Positions 9,270 through 18,860 of a stretch of DNA of 64,000 bases are shown piece after piece. Position numbers and translations under genes: made by a program. The first letter of the stretch is position 1. Each line of letters starts with the position of its first letter. Under the pieces are notes generated by a model. That model worked only from the letters and a program-made list of their open reading frames with translations. It was not told the DNA's origin and searched no databases. The stretch is from JADGNZ01 sp963715895. GTDB taxonomy: Bacteria; Acidobacteriota; Thermoanaerobaculia; Gp7-AA8. The stretch is taken from positions 5,146,001-5,210,000 of the forward strand of contig OY970284.1 of the NCBI GenBank assembly GCA_963715895.1, given 5' to 3'.

Positions 9270-10096
9270 ACGAAGAGACATTCACAGCGTCCGACGGTCT
9301 GAACATCTTCTTCCGCTCGTGGCGGCCGCAGGCGACGGCTCGCGGAGTCGTCGTCATCGTTCCCGGTTTCAATTCACACAGCGGCTACTACATGTGGGTC
9401 GCGGAGCAACTTACGGTGGAGGACCTCGCCGTGTACGCCGTCGATTTGCGGGGGCGGGGACGCTCGGATGGTGAGCGCTTTTACGTCGAGCGGTTCGCCC
9501 AGTACGTGGGCGACGTCTCGGCGGTGGTGACGCTGGCAAGATCGCGCCACCCCGGCCTTCCTGTCTACCTCCTCGGCCACAGCGCAGGCGGCGTGGTCTC
9601 GTGCCTCTACACGCTGGAGAATCAGTCCGAGCTTGCCGGTTTGATCTGCGAGAGCTTCGCCTTCCAGGTGCCGGCGCCCGACTTCGCTCTCGCCGTGTTC
9701 AAAGGATTGAGCCATGTCGCGCCGCACGCACACGTCCTTCACCTCAAGAATGAGGATTTCTCGCGCGATCCCGAGGCCGTGCGGAGGATGAACGAAGACC
9801 CGCTCATCGCGCACGAGACGCAGCCCACGCAGACGCTCGCGGAGATGGTTCGAGCCGACGAGCGCCTCAAAGCCGAGCTCCCGCGCATCACGCTGCCGGT
9901 GATGATCCTCCACGGCACCGCTGACAAGGCCGCGAGGCCGAGCGGCAGCCAGCTCTTCTACGACACGGCAGGATCGTCGGACAAAACGCTGAAGCTCTAC
10001 GATGGAGGCTTTCACGATCTGCTCAACGACACCGACAAGCAGACGGTCATGTCCGACGTCCGCCAGTGGATCGCGGCGCGGCTCCCGGGAATGTGA
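9266..10096 (+). CDS. Monoacylglycerol lipase/lysophospholipase-like hydrolase
   Basis: 276 residues from a GTG at 9266 that overlaps the preceding stop (GTGA), so the two genes are translationally coupled. Serine alpha/beta hydrolase of the Hydrolase_4 group: GFNSHSGYYMW near the oxyanion hole, DLRGRGRSDG, nucleophile serine in LLGHSAGGVVS, acid in HGTADKAARP and a His near GGFHDLLND. No signal peptide, so likely cytoplasmic. Family members cleave monoacylglycerols or lysophospholipids. It acts alongside the exported hydrolase-cupin protein encoded just before it. Confidence 0.88.
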   Translation: MNEETFTASDGLNIFFRSWRPQATARGVVVIVPGFNSHSGYYMWVAEQLTVEDLAVYAVDLRGRGRSDGERFYVERFAQYVGDVSAVVTLARSRHPGLPVYLLGHSAGGVVSCLYTLENQSELAGLICESFAFQVPAPDFALAVFKGLSHVAPHAHVLHLKNEDFSRDPEAVRRMNEDPLIAHETQPTQTLAEMVRADERLKAELPRITLPVMILHGTADKAARPSGSQLFYDTAGSSDKTLKLYDGGFHDLLNDTDKQTVMSDVRQWIAARLPGM

Positions 10097-10205
10097 GGAA
10101 TACTCGTCCGTGAGTCGCCGGGAACAAAAACTGCTACGGGCATGGGGCGCGCGCGAGGCGGGCGCCTGGCTGCCAAGCGATTGGCGGAGCCAGCGGGAGA
10201 AGACA

Positions 10206-11582
10206 ATGGGCATGATTTCGCCGAGTCCCGGCCGGCGCATGAATATGCGGCGCCTCGTCCTGGCCGCAGCGCTAACGCTCACGACAGCGTGCGCGCCGCA
10301 TCGTCAGATGCGTACAAGCACGGTGCCGGTCGACGTCACCGCGCCGCTCAGCGATCCGCGCGCCCGCGACGCGGTGGCCACATCGTCGATCGAGCGCTAT
10401 CCCGGCTACACGATCGCAATCATTGAATTCGATGACCAGGGGCGGTTCTGGGATCGCAAACAGGTCGCCGCGCTCGAGGCAGAAATGACCAGGGAGGCGG
10501 GCCTCCATGACGAAGCGGCAGTGAGCACGATCGTGTTCGTCCATGGATGGCGTGATGACGCGCGTGTCTGCGACAAGGCACTCGTTGCCTTTCGCGAGTT
10601 CGTTCGCCGGATCTCAGTGGATGATCTCGGGAAGCTCCCCGGGCGGCATCCCTTGATCGGAGTCTTTCTGGCATGGCGCGGCTACTCGAGCTACGTCTGG
10701 CCGCTGGAATTCTTCTCCTTCGTAGGCCGCAAGGACACGGCGACGCGAATCGCCTCCGGCGACGTCCCGGAGCTCCTCGCGTACCTCGATTCGTTTCGGC
10801 GAGAGCTCAACGCTTCTCGCAAAGAGGCTTCACGCCTCGTGGTCATCGGGCACAGTCTCGGCGGCACGATCGTCTTCGAAGCGCTTGCGAACATCTACAA
10901 GGCACGGCTCGGCGAGGCCTGGCCGGGACGCGACGCCAACGGAAAGAGCGGGATCGTCTCCGGTTTCGGTGATCTCGTCCTCCTCGTGAATCCAGCGTTC
11001 GAGGCGGAGCGCTGGCACTCGATTCACGAGCTCGCGACGTCTTACGTGAGCTTCTCGAAAAACCAAAGGCCGCTGCTGGTCGTGGCATCGTCGGAAACCG
11101 ATTTGCCAACCGGCCGGTATTTCCCGATTGCGCAGCGCTTCGGAACGATGTTGCAGAAGACGCGCGATGAAGAACAGCGGCGCGCACTCATCACGTCGAT
11201 TGGTCACTACGAGCCGTTCGTCACACATCACCTCAGGCGGGGCGACCTTCCGCCGGATGACCGATCCGAGGTCCCGAGCGACTTCGACATCACGAACTGC
11301 GTGGCGAAGATGCCCCGGATCCCGCCGGCTGCCAACCTGAGCGCGTTGTTCGAGAAGCCGCATGTCGACCAAGGTGAGCGCGACGAAGGCTGGGGCGCGG
11401 AGCCGTGCCTCGCCGAGCGCCACCTCGGGCCGCTTCTGCTGACGTGCGGCCCGAACGTGCAACGCGGCAATCCGTTCTGGGTCGTCCGCGTCGCGCCCAA
11501 CGTTTTGCATCAGCACAACGGCTTCTTCAACCCTTACTTCCTCGTCTTCGCACGCGACCTCATCCTCGGCAGCCTCGAATGA
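10206..11582 (+). CDS. Lipoprotein alpha/beta hydrolase
   Basis: 458 residues from the ATG at 10206, which follows GGGAGA; internal ATGs at 10239 and 10245 are possible. A hydrophobic segment ends in a lipobox (LTTAC), so it is predicted to be lipid-anchored outside the inner membrane. The body is a lipase-like alpha/beta hydrolase with FVHGWRDDA and nucleophile motif IGHSLGGTI. Substrate unknown. It follows two other hydrolase genes on the same strand but with a 109-bp gap, so it may have its own promoter. Confidence 0.83.
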   Translation: MGMISPSPGRRMNMRRLVLAAALTLTTACAPHRQMRTSTVPVDVTAPLSDPRARDAVATSSIERYPGYTIAIIEFDDQGRFWDRKQVAALEAEMTREAGLHDEAAVSTIVFVHGWRDDARVCDKALVAFREFVRRISVDDLGKLPGRHPLIGVFLAWRGYSSYVWPLEFFSFVGRKDTATRIASGDVPELLAYLDSFRRELNASRKEASRLVVIGHSLGGTIVFEALANIYKARLGEAWPGRDANGKSGIVSGFGDLVLLVNPAFEAERWHSIHELATSYVSFSKNQRPLLVVASSETDLPTGRYFPIAQRFGTMLQKTRDEEQRRALITSIGHYEPFVTHHLRRGDLPPDDRSEVPSDFDITNCVAKMPRIPPAANLSALFEKPHVDQGERDEGWGAEPCLAERHLGPLLLTCGPNVQRGNPFWVVRVAPNVLHQHNGFFNPYFLVFARDLILGSLE

Positions 11583-11591
11583 TGCATCCAA

Positions 11592-11609
11592 CTGCCAAGG
11601 AATTGGCAG
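11592..11609. promoter_or_regulatory. 7-bp inverted repeat upstream of the molybdenum hydroxylase operon
   Basis: CTGCCAA-GGAA-TTGGCAG, a perfect dyad about 80 bp before the cytochrome gene and 10 bp after the previous stop. No T-run follows on the plus strand, so it reads better as a protein-binding site than a terminator. It is about 50-65 bp upstream of a sigma-54-like promoter sequence, a distance where activators of that class often bind. Confidence 0.4.
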
Positions 11610-11657
11610 ATGCCAGGATTCCGGCACTGGTACTCGTGTGGTTTCAGTAGGTTGTGA

Positions 11658-11672
11658 TGGCCGCGCGATTGC
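11658..11672 (+). promoter_or_regulatory. Candidate sigma-54 promoter
   Basis: TGGCCGCGCGATTGC has GG and GC separated by exactly 10 nt with TT before GC, matching the -24/-12 consensus. A sigma-54 activator gene lies directly downstream of this operon (14941). A start point about 12 nt further on would fall only a few bases before the ATG at 11688, giving an almost leaderless transcript, which weakens the call unless translation starts further in. Confidence 0.35.
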
Positions 11673-11689
11673 CTGAGTCAGCAGGCAAT
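11668..11689 (+). promoter_or_regulatory. Hairpin covering the cytochrome start codon
   Basis: ATTGCCTG and CAGGCAAT are perfectly complementary with a 6-nt loop; the right arm contains the AGG-like ribosome site and the first two bases of the ATG at 11688. In RNA it would hide the start region, suggesting translational control, if the transcript begins upstream of 11668. Confidence 0.4.
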
Positions 11690-12242
11690 GCTCACGCTCA
11701 TCTTGATCGCGTTCGCGCTCGCACAGCACTCCGACGTTCCCCTGGCCTCGCAGCGATCGGATGGTCTTGCCGCCTGGCAGAAGGTCTATTCGGTCATGGT
11801 TTCGCCGCGGTGTCTCAATTGCCACACGGCCAGGAACTATCCGCAGCAGGGCGATGATCGGCACCGTCACGTCGCGAACGTGATCCGCGGTCCGCAGGAC
11901 AAGGGTGTGGTCGCGTTGAATTGTTCGACCTGTCATCAATCGACGAACGCCGACAGCACCGGCGTGCCCGGCGCTCCCAATTGGCACCTCGCGCCGCTCT
12001 CGATGAGATGGCAGGACGTGAACGATCATCCGCTGTCGAGCGCCGAAGTGTGTCGCTCCGTGTTGCGCTTGCTCGATGGACCGCACCTCTTGAAGCATCA
12101 CGAAGAGGAGCCGCTGGTCTTGTGGGCCTTTAATCCGGGACGGCGTCCTGACGGAACGATGCGGACGTTGCCGCCGAGCACGCATGCGGAGCTCGTCGAG
12201 GCAACGCGGCTATGGGTCAAGGAAGGCACGCCATGTCCGTGA
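11688..12242 (+). CDS. Diheme c-type cytochrome
   Basis: 184 residues with a short N-terminal hydrophobic signal (MLTLILIAFALAQ) and two heme-attachment motifs, CLNCH and CSTCH, about 45 residues apart. Exported to the periplasm. It lies directly before the two subunits of a molybdenum hydroxylase and overlaps the 2Fe-2S subunit gene by 10 bp, so it is the likely electron acceptor of that enzyme, as in isoquinoline-oxidoreductase-like and aldehyde dehydrogenase complexes of periplasmic type. Confidence 0.87.
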   Translation: MLTLILIAFALAQHSDVPLASQRSDGLAAWQKVYSVMVSPRCLNCHTARNYPQQGDDRHRHVANVIRGPQDKGVVALNCSTCHQSTNADSTGVPGAPNWHLAPLSMRWQDVNDHPLSSAEVCRSVLRLLDGPHLLKHHEEEPLVLWAFNPGRRPDGTMRTLPPSTHAELVEATRLWVKEGTPCP

Positions 12243-12703
12243 CCACCGTCCACCTCCTCGTCAACGGAGAACGCAAGATGGTCACAGTCGATCCCTCGAC
12301 GCCACTGCTGTGGGTCCTGCGCGAGGAGCTCAAGCTCACGGGGACAAAGTACGGCTGCGGCATCGGCGCGTGCGGCGCGTGCACCGTGCATCTCGACGGC
12401 GTTGGAACGCGCTCCTGCCTCGTGCCGGTCTCGCTCGCCGGGCATCGGAGAATCGTGACCATCGAAGGAGTCGCCGGCGACCCTATTGGGCGGGTCGTGC
12501 AGAACGCCTGGGTCGACAACGACGTCGTGCAGTGCGGCTACTGTCAGAGCGGACAAGTCATGAGCGTGGTCGCGCTGCTCAAGTCGAATCGAAAACCGAG
12601 CGACGCGGACATCGAAGAATCGATGGGCGGCAATCTCTGCCGCTGCGGAACGTATGTGCGCATCCGCGAGGCGATCAAGAGCGCGGCGGAGAAACTGTCA
12701 TGA
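12233..12703 (+). CDS. iorA: 2Fe-2S subunit of a molybdenum hydroxylase
   Basis: 156 residues. The plant-type ferredoxin cluster ligands are Cys42, Cys47, Cys50 (GCGIGACGAC) and Cys62; the second 2Fe-2S cluster has VQCGYCQSG and NLCRCGTY. This is the two-cluster small subunit of the xanthine dehydrogenase family, closest in layout to IorA. It passes electrons from the molybdenum centre to the cytochrome encoded just upstream. Its stop overlaps the start of the large subunit by 4 bp. The start at 12233 is chosen from the MSVTTVHLLVNG beginning typical of the family. Confidence 0.92.
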   Translation: MSVTTVHLLVNGERKMVTVDPSTPLLWVLREELKLTGTKYGCGIGACGACTVHLDGVGTRSCLVPVSLAGHRRIVTIEGVAGDPIGRVVQNAWVDNDVVQCGYCQSGQVMSVVALLKSNRKPSDADIEESMGGNLCRCGTYVRIREAIKSAAEKLS

Positions 12704-14853
12704 ATCGCCGGACCTTCTTTCGAATCTCCGCGGCGGCTACCGGCGGTTTTCTCATCGCCATGTATTTCGACTTTCCGGCGTCTGCGCAGGAGGCTGCGCC
12801 GAAGATCTATCCGCCCGACGCCTTCGTGCACATCAAGCCGAACGGCGAGATTGTGATCATGGTCAACCGTGTCGAGGTCGGCCAGGGCACCAGCACGGCG
12901 CTGCCGATGATTCTCGCCGAGGAGCTCGATGCGGACTGGTCGAAGGTGATCGCCGAAATCGCGCCGGCCGCGGATGTCTACAAAGATCCGGTCGTCGGAA
13001 TGCAGATGCTCGGCGGCTCGATCTCGATCGCGAACTCGTATCAGCAATACCGGGAGCTCGGCGCGCGCACGCGTGCGATGCTGATCGCGGCGGCAGCGGA
13101 TCGCTGGCATGTCGCGCCCGAACAGTGTCGCACCGCGAACAGCATCGTTTTCGGGCCCGCCAACCAGCAGGCTTCGTACGCCGAGCTGGCCGAGGACGCC
13201 GCCCGCCGTCCGATTCCCGCAAAGGTTCGACTGAAGGACCGGTCGGAGTTTCGCCTCATCGGTAAGCCCACGCGGAGGCTCGACGGCCGCGCGAAAAGCA
13301 ACGGTTCGCAGAAATTCAGCATCGATCTCGATCTTCCCGGAATGAAGGTCGCGCTGCTCGCACGGCCGCCCGTTTTCTTTGGACGCGTGCGGAGTTTCGA
13401 TGACGCGAACGCGCGCAAGGTTCCCGGCGTCGTTGATGTCTTCGAGATCCCCCTCGCGAAAGGGAAAGGGAGCGCCGTGGCGGTCGTCGCCGATCGGTTC
13501 TGGGCTGCGAAGCAGGCGCGCGATCGGTTGAACATCGATTGGGATCTGTCAGCCGTCGAGCACGCCGACACCGGCGAGCTTCGCAGCCGATACAACGAGC
13601 TGGCGCGTACGACCGGCAGGATCGCCGTGAATCGAGGCGACGCGACAGCGGTGGACGCCATGGCCGCGGATCATCGCATCGTCGCCGAATACGAATTCCC
13701 CTACCTCGCGCACGCGCCGATGGAGCCGCTCAACATCACGCTACGCAACGACGGCGATCGCGCGGAGGCGTGGACCACGTCCCAGGTACCCGACACGCAG
13801 CGGCAGGCCATGGCCGAGGTCCTGGGCCTCCCGGCCGATCGCATCACCTATCACATCGGCTTCGCCGGCGGCGCGTTCGGGAGGCGCGGCACGCTCGACG
13901 AACATCTCGAGCGCGAAGTCGCCGCGGTCGCGAAGCGCATGCGCGGAGTTCCGATCAAGCTGATCTGGACGCGCGAGGACGACGTGCAGGGCGGCTATTA
14001 CCGGCCGATGGTCGCGCATCGCGTGGAGGTCGGCCTTGGCGACGATGGAATGCCCTCCGCGTGGCGGCACGTCGTGGTCGGGCAGGGAATCGTCCTGGGC
14101 ACTCCGTTCGAGTCCTTTTATGCGAAGGACGGCATCGAAGCGCTGTTGATCGAAGGGACTGCCGACACGCGCTATACGATCCCGAATTTTCAGGTCTCCG
14201 TGCATCATCCGAAGGTGAACGTACCAGTGCTCTCGTGGCGATCGGTCGGCTACAGCCACAACACGTTCGTCGTCGAGACTCTCGTCGACGAGCTCGCGTT
14301 GCGCGCGAATGTCGATCCGATTGCGTATCGGCTGAAGCTCGTCGATGCCAAAGCGAAACGCCAGCGCGCCGCGCTCACTCTCCTGAATGAAAAAAGCGGC
14401 TGGCGCAGCGCTCTTCCGCCGAACCATGCATGCGGAATCGCGCTCAGCGAGTATCACGAGACTGCTTCCGCGTGTGCCGCGGACGTCTCCATCGAGGACG
14501 GCCGCCCGCGAATTCATCGCGTCAGCGTTGTGGTGGCGTGCGGTCTGGCGGTCAACCCGATGACCATCGAGAGCCAATTTCAGGGCGGACTCGCGTTCGG
14601 CGTGACGCAACTGATGGCAAAGGGTGCGATTACGCTCAAAGACGGTCGCGTGGAGCAGCGCAACCTCGACGGCTACACGCCGCCCTACATCAAGGATGCA
14701 CCGGTCGCGGTCGATGTCCACATCGTGCCGAGCGCCGAGCCGCCCACGGCGATCGGCGAATGCCCGGTTCCGCTGATCGCGCCAGCGGTCGTCAATGCGC
14801 TGGCCAGACTGACCGGAAAGCGCCATCGATCGCTGCCGCTTGTTACGCTTTGA
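12700..14853 (+). CDS. iorB: Molybdopterin-binding subunit, IorB/aldehyde dehydrogenase type
   Basis: 717 residues. The N-terminus MNRRTFFRISAAATGG is a twin-arginine-like signal followed by a hydrophobic stretch ending near ASAQ, so the folded, cofactor-loaded complex is probably exported. Family signatures: VEVGQGTSTAL, GGAFGRRG for cofactor binding, the long LIWTREDD region and GECPVPLIAPAVVNAL near the end, where the catalytic glutamate of this family sits. Substrates in the family are N-heterocycles or aldehydes; which one applies here cannot be told. The gene overlaps the small subunit by 4 bp. Confidence 0.92.
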   Translation: MNRRTFFRISAAATGGFLIAMYFDFPASAQEAAPKIYPPDAFVHIKPNGEIVIMVNRVEVGQGTSTALPMILAEELDADWSKVIAEIAPAADVYKDPVVGMQMLGGSISIANSYQQYRELGARTRAMLIAAAADRWHVAPEQCRTANSIVFGPANQQASYAELAEDAARRPIPAKVRLKDRSEFRLIGKPTRRLDGRAKSNGSQKFSIDLDLPGMKVALLARPPVFFGRVRSFDDANARKVPGVVDVFEIPLAKGKGSAVAVVADRFWAAKQARDRLNIDWDLSAVEHADTGELRSRYNELARTTGRIAVNRGDATAVDAMAADHRIVAEYEFPYLAHAPMEPLNITLRNDGDRAEAWTTSQVPDTQRQAMAEVLGLPADRITYHIGFAGGAFGRRGTLDEHLEREVAAVAKRMRGVPIKLIWTREDDVQGGYYRPMVAHRVEVGLGDDGMPSAWRHVVVGQGIVLGTPFESFYAKDGIEALLIEGTADTRYTIPNFQVSVHHPKVNVPVLSWRSVGYSHNTFVVETLVDELALRANVDPIAYRLKLVDAKAKRQRAALTLLNEKSGWRSALPPNHACGIALSEYHETASACAADVSIEDGRPRIHRVSVVVACGLAVNPMTIESQFQGGLAFGVTQLMAKGAITLKDGRVEQRNLDGYTPPYIKDAPVAVDVHIVPSAEPPTAIGECPVPLIAPAVVNALARLTGKRHRSLPLVTL

Positions 14854-14940
14854 ATCACGAGGCGGCGTGCCCGATCGCGCGCGCACGCGGCGACCGGCGC
14901 GAAAGGTGCGGCCTTCGATGGCGGGCGAGTTGGGACTAAG

Positions 14941-16710
14941 ATGATCGCCTCCGCCATGCACAGCGAACTCCGTCGCGTCGTCGACACGATCTCGGAGCTG
15001 ATCTGGACCGCAGCGGCTGACGGCAGTGCCGAGTTCGTCAATCGTCGCTGGTCCGAATACACCGGTCTGACGCTCGAAAGAGCTCGCGGCTTTGGATGGC
15101 ATGCGGCGATCTGGCCCAAAGACTTGCCGCGCCTGGCCGAGTATTGGGATTCGCTCGCCGCGGCAGACGCGGGCGCGCGCGAAATCGAGGCGCGCATCCG
15201 CCGCGCCGACGGCGTCTATCGCTGGTTCCTCTTTCGCTGCAGTCCCCTCGGCCAAGCGCCCGTCGAATGGTATGTGACCACAACCGATATCGACGATCGC
15301 AAGCGGGCCGAGGAGGCCTTGCAGGCCAGCGAAGAGAGCTTTCGGTTGCTCGTTGACAGCATCCCCGGATTGGTCTTCACGACCACTCCGGAGGGCGAAG
15401 TCGAATTCGTGAATCGACCGCTTCTCCACTACTTCGGAATGCCGGAGGAGGACGTGAAGCGTTGGACGACCGGAGGCGTCGTTCATCCCGACGATCTGCC
15501 CGAGGTCATCACGAAGTGGACCCACGCGGTGGAAACGGGCCGGGACTACACCCATGAGAATCGCCTCCGCCGCGCGGACGGTGTCTATCGCTGGTTCCAC
15601 GCCCGCACGATTCCGCGGCGGAATGAAGAAGGGCAAATCATCCGCTGGTACTCGCTGCTGACGGACATCGAAGAATTGAAGCGGCTCAAGGACCGGCTTC
15701 ACGAGGAGAACCTCGCACTCCGCGAGCAGATCGACCGCGAGTTCATGTTCGAGGAGATCGTCGGCGCTTCGCCGGCGCTGCAAACCGTGCTCACGAATCT
15801 CGTGAAAGTCGCGCCGACCGATTCGACGGTCCTGATCATGGGCGAGACAGGAACGGGGAAAGAGCTGATCGCCCGGGCCATCCACAAACGATCGCCGCGA
15901 GCGGCGCATCCGTTCATCACCGTCCACTGCGCTGCCGTGCCGACATCATTGATCGCGTCGGAATTGTTCGGCCATGAGAAAGGAGCGTTCACCGGTGCGC
16001 TGCAACGACGACAGGGACGCTTCGAGCTTGCGAATTCCGGCTCGATCTTCCTCGATGAGGTCGGCGAGCTTCCCGCCGAAACGCAAGTGGCCCTGCTTCG
16101 CGTGCTTCAGGAGAGGCAATTCGAGCGGGTGGGAAGCACGCGGCCTATCGCGACCGACGTTCGGATCATCGCCGCGACGAACCGGGACTTGCGAACGGCA
16201 ATCGCCGAAGGCTCGTTTCGCGCGGATCTTTTCTACAGGCTGAATGTCTTCCCCATCGAAGTGCCTCCGTTGCGCCAGCGTACGGGCGATATTCCGCTGC
16301 TCGTCGAGTACTTCGTCCGGCGCTATGCGGCCAAGGCTCGAAAACACATCCGGAACATCGACAAGAAGACCTTGAAGCTGTGCCAGTCCTACGACTGGCC
16401 GGGCAACATTCGCGAATTGCAGAACATCATCGAGCGCTCGGTGATCCTGTGCAGCGGCGACACATTCTGGATTGACGAGGCCTGGCTATCGAACCGCGCC
16501 GCGCCGCGTCTGGAGCCCTCCGCCCGATTGAGCGAGACTCTCGAGGATCGCGAGAAAGAGCTCATCGAAGCCGCGCTCGCGGAGAGCAAGGGCCGTGTTG
16601 CCGGGCCGAACGGAGCGGCAGCGAGGCTCGGGATTCCGCGTTCCACGCTCGACTGGAAGATCCGGCACCTCAAGATCGACAGGCACAAATTCGCGCCCGT
16701 GCCGCACTGA
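14941..16710 (+). CDS. PAS-PAS sigma-54-dependent activator
   Basis: 589 residues. Two PAS/PAC domains (about 5-120 and 130-250, each with an RRADGVYRWF-type core), a short coiled linker, then the sigma-54 AAA+ domain with Walker A GETGTGKE, the GAFTGA loop and Walker B IFLDEVGELP, and a Fis-type helix-turn-helix (AARLGIPRSTLDWKI). It has no receiver domain, so it probably senses a small molecule or redox state through PAS. Its position 87 bp after the molybdenum hydroxylase operon, which has a sigma-54-like promoter sequence, makes that operon the first target to test. Confidence 0.93.
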   Translation: MIASAMHSELRRVVDTISELIWTAAADGSAEFVNRRWSEYTGLTLERARGFGWHAAIWPKDLPRLAEYWDSLAAADAGAREIEARIRRADGVYRWFLFRCSPLGQAPVEWYVTTTDIDDRKRAEEALQASEESFRLLVDSIPGLVFTTTPEGEVEFVNRPLLHYFGMPEEDVKRWTTGGVVHPDDLPEVITKWTHAVETGRDYTHENRLRRADGVYRWFHARTIPRRNEEGQIIRWYSLLTDIEELKRLKDRLHEENLALREQIDREFMFEEIVGASPALQTVLTNLVKVAPTDSTVLIMGETGTGKELIARAIHKRSPRAAHPFITVHCAAVPTSLIASELFGHEKGAFTGALQRRQGRFELANSGSIFLDEVGELPAETQVALLRVLQERQFERVGSTRPIATDVRIIAATNRDLRTAIAEGSFRADLFYRLNVFPIEVPPLRQRTGDIPLLVEYFVRRYAAKARKHIRNIDKKTLKLCQSYDWPGNIRELQNIIERSVILCSGDTFWIDEAWLSNRAAPRLEPSARLSETLEDREKELIEAALAESKGRVAGPNGAAARLGIPRSTLDWKIRHLKIDRHKFAPVPH

Positions 16711-16797
16711 CCGAGGTCTGGTCGCGCTCCGGCAGGTGCTGACAGGAACGGCACAGCCGGCCAGAAACACGAGCATGGAGGCGGGTTACGATAGCGC

Positions 16798-18852
16798 ATG
16801 CACTCTTTGAAGCCCGCCTTCGCGGCCGCCTTGTTACTGACTGCTTTCATCGCTCCGGCCGCAACGCCGCCCACCAAATCACACGGCCTCGATCTCCCGG
16901 CCATGGACAAGAGCATCAAGCCTGGCGACGACTTCTACGGCTACGCCAACGGCACCTGGGCCAAGAACACCCCCATCCCCCCCGACCGCGCGAGCTACGG
17001 CGTCTTCACCATCCTCGAGGAAAAGGCGAACAAGCGAACGTCGGACCTGATCCAGGAAGCGGACAAGGCCAAGGCTCCTGCCGGCTCCGATACCCGCATG
17101 ATCGGCGACTACTACGCCGCCTTCATGGACGAGAAGGCCATCGAGGCGCGCGGCCTGAAGAGCATTCAGCCCGAGCTCGATCAGATCACCGCGATCGGCG
17201 ACAAGCCGTCGCTCGCCCTCGTCCTCGGCAGCGAGCTGCGCGCCGACGTCGATGCCCTCAACAACACGAACTTCCACACCGACCGCCTCTTCGGCCTCTG
17301 GGTCTCCCCCGACTTCGACCGTCCCGATCAGAACGTCGCCTACCTTCTGCAGGGCGGCCTGGGCATGCCCGACCGGGAGAACTATCTCGGCAAGGATCCC
17401 CAGGACGTCACGCTCCAGACGAAGTACCGCGAGCACATCGCCGCCATCCTGACGCTCGCCCACATCTCCGACGCCGCCGGCCGCGCGGCGCGCATCTACG
17501 ACCTCGAGCACAAGATCGCCGAGGCGCACGTGAGCCGCGTCGATTCGGAGGATGTGCACAAGGCGAACAATCGATGGGCGCTGGCGGAGTTTTCGTCGAA
17601 GGCACCGGGACTCGATTGGGCGGACTATTTCAAAGGTGCTGATCTTTCCAACCAGCCGGCCATCATGGTCTGGCAACCCTCCGCGGTCACCGGCATCGCC
17701 GCGCTGGCCGGCAGCGAGCCGCTTCCGGTCTGGAAGGATTACCTCACCTACCACGCCATCGACCGCGCCTCCGGTCTGCTGCCGAAAGCATTCGCCGATG
17801 AGAGTTTCAAGTTCTACGGCACGACGCTCTTCGGCGCCCCGCAACAGCGCGCCCGCTGGAAGCGTGCCGTCAGCGCCACCAGCGGCGCCCTCGGCGACGC
17901 CGTCGGCAAGCTGTACGTGAAGCACTACTTTCCACCCTCGGCAAAAGACGCCGCGCAGACGATGGTGAAGAACATCGTGGCCGCCTTCAGTCGCCGCATC
18001 GACAACCTGACCTGGATGTCGCCCGAGACGCGCACGAAGGCGAAGGCGAAACTGAGTACTCTCTATATCGGCATCGGCTATCCCGAGCACTGGCGCGATT
18101 ACGCCGGCCTCAAGATCACCCGCGACGACGCCCTCGGCAATCACCAGCGCTCGGAGCTGTTCGACTATCGCGCCAGCCTGGCCAAGCTTCGCAAGCCGGT
18201 CGACAAGTCGGAATGGTCGATGACCCCGCAGACGGTCAACGCCGTCAACCTGCCGCTGCAGAACGCCCTCAACTTCCCCGCCGCGATCCTCAACCCGCCG
18301 TTCTTCGACGCGAACGCCGACGCGGTGGTGAACTACGGCGCCATCGGCACCGTGATCGGCCACGAGATCAGCCACAGTTTCGACGATCAGGGCAGCCAGT
18401 TCGACGCCGAGGGCCGCCTGCTGAACTGGTGGACAAAGGACGACTTCGCCCACTTCAGCGACGCCGCCGACCGGCTGGCCGCCGAGTTCGACAAGTACGA
18501 GCCGCTCCCCGGCCTGCACGTGAACGGCAAGCTGACCCTGAGCGAGAATCTCGCCGACGTGGCCGGCCTCTCCGCCTCCTACGACGGTTACCGCCGCGCC
18601 TACGGCGACAAGCCCGCCCCCTCAGCCTCCGGCTTCAACGGCGACCAACGCTTCTTCCTCGCCTTCGCCCAGGTCTGGCGCTCGAAACTCCGCCCCGAGG
18701 CACTGCGGAACTCGCTGATGACCAACGGTCACGCGCCGGGGCAGTACCGCGCCGCCACCGTGCGGAACATCGACGAGTGGTATGCGGCGTTCGATGTGAA
18801 GCCGGGAGAGAAGCTATATCTCGCGCCGGCGGAGAGAGTGCGGGCGTGGTGA
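16798..18852 (+). CDS. pepO: M13-family (neprilysin-like) metallopeptidase
   Basis: 684 residues, close to the family's usual length. Signal peptide at 1-21 (ending APAA). The start of the mature protein, DKSIKPGDDFYGYANGTW, is the classic M13 opening. Zinc motif HEISH at His522, with the third ligand in ENLADVAGL, and NAVNLPLQNALNFPAAIL corresponding to the conserved substrate-binding NAxY region. It cleaves oligopeptides in the periplasm or outside. This gene has a somewhat different, very C-rich codon style from its neighbours. It stands alone. Confidence 0.95.
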   Translation: MHSLKPAFAAALLLTAFIAPAATPPTKSHGLDLPAMDKSIKPGDDFYGYANGTWAKNTPIPPDRASYGVFTILEEKANKRTSDLIQEADKAKAPAGSDTRMIGDYYAAFMDEKAIEARGLKSIQPELDQITAIGDKPSLALVLGSELRADVDALNNTNFHTDRLFGLWVSPDFDRPDQNVAYLLQGGLGMPDRENYLGKDPQDVTLQTKYREHIAAILTLAHISDAAGRAARIYDLEHKIAEAHVSRVDSEDVHKANNRWALAEFSSKAPGLDWADYFKGADLSNQPAIMVWQPSAVTGIAALAGSEPLPVWKDYLTYHAIDRASGLLPKAFADESFKFYGTTLFGAPQQRARWKRAVSATSGALGDAVGKLYVKHYFPPSAKDAAQTMVKNIVAAFSRRIDNLTWMSPETRTKAKAKLSTLYIGIGYPEHWRDYAGLKITRDDALGNHQRSELFDYRASLAKLRKPVDKSEWSMTPQTVNAVNLPLQNALNFPAAILNPPFFDANADAVVNYGAIGTVIGHEISHSFDDQGSQFDAEGRLLNWWTKDDFAHFSDAADRLAAEFDKYEPLPGLHVNGKLTLSENLADVAGLSASYDGYRRAYGDKPAPSASGFNGDQRFFLAFAQVWRSKLRPEALRNSLMTNGHAPGQYRAATVRNIDEWYAAFDVKPGEKLYLAPAERVRAW

Positions 18853-18860
18853 GTTTCAAA

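Noticed and set aside
13741..15927. 728-codon minus-strand frame opposite the molybdenum hydroxylase and activator genes
   Set aside because: The plus-strand genes have clear domains and overlapping starts and stops; long antisense frames are expected at this GC content.
16879..18519. 546-codon minus-strand frame opposite the M13 peptidase
   Set aside because: Shadow of a gene with a zinc motif and signal peptide; its translation has no recognisable domain.
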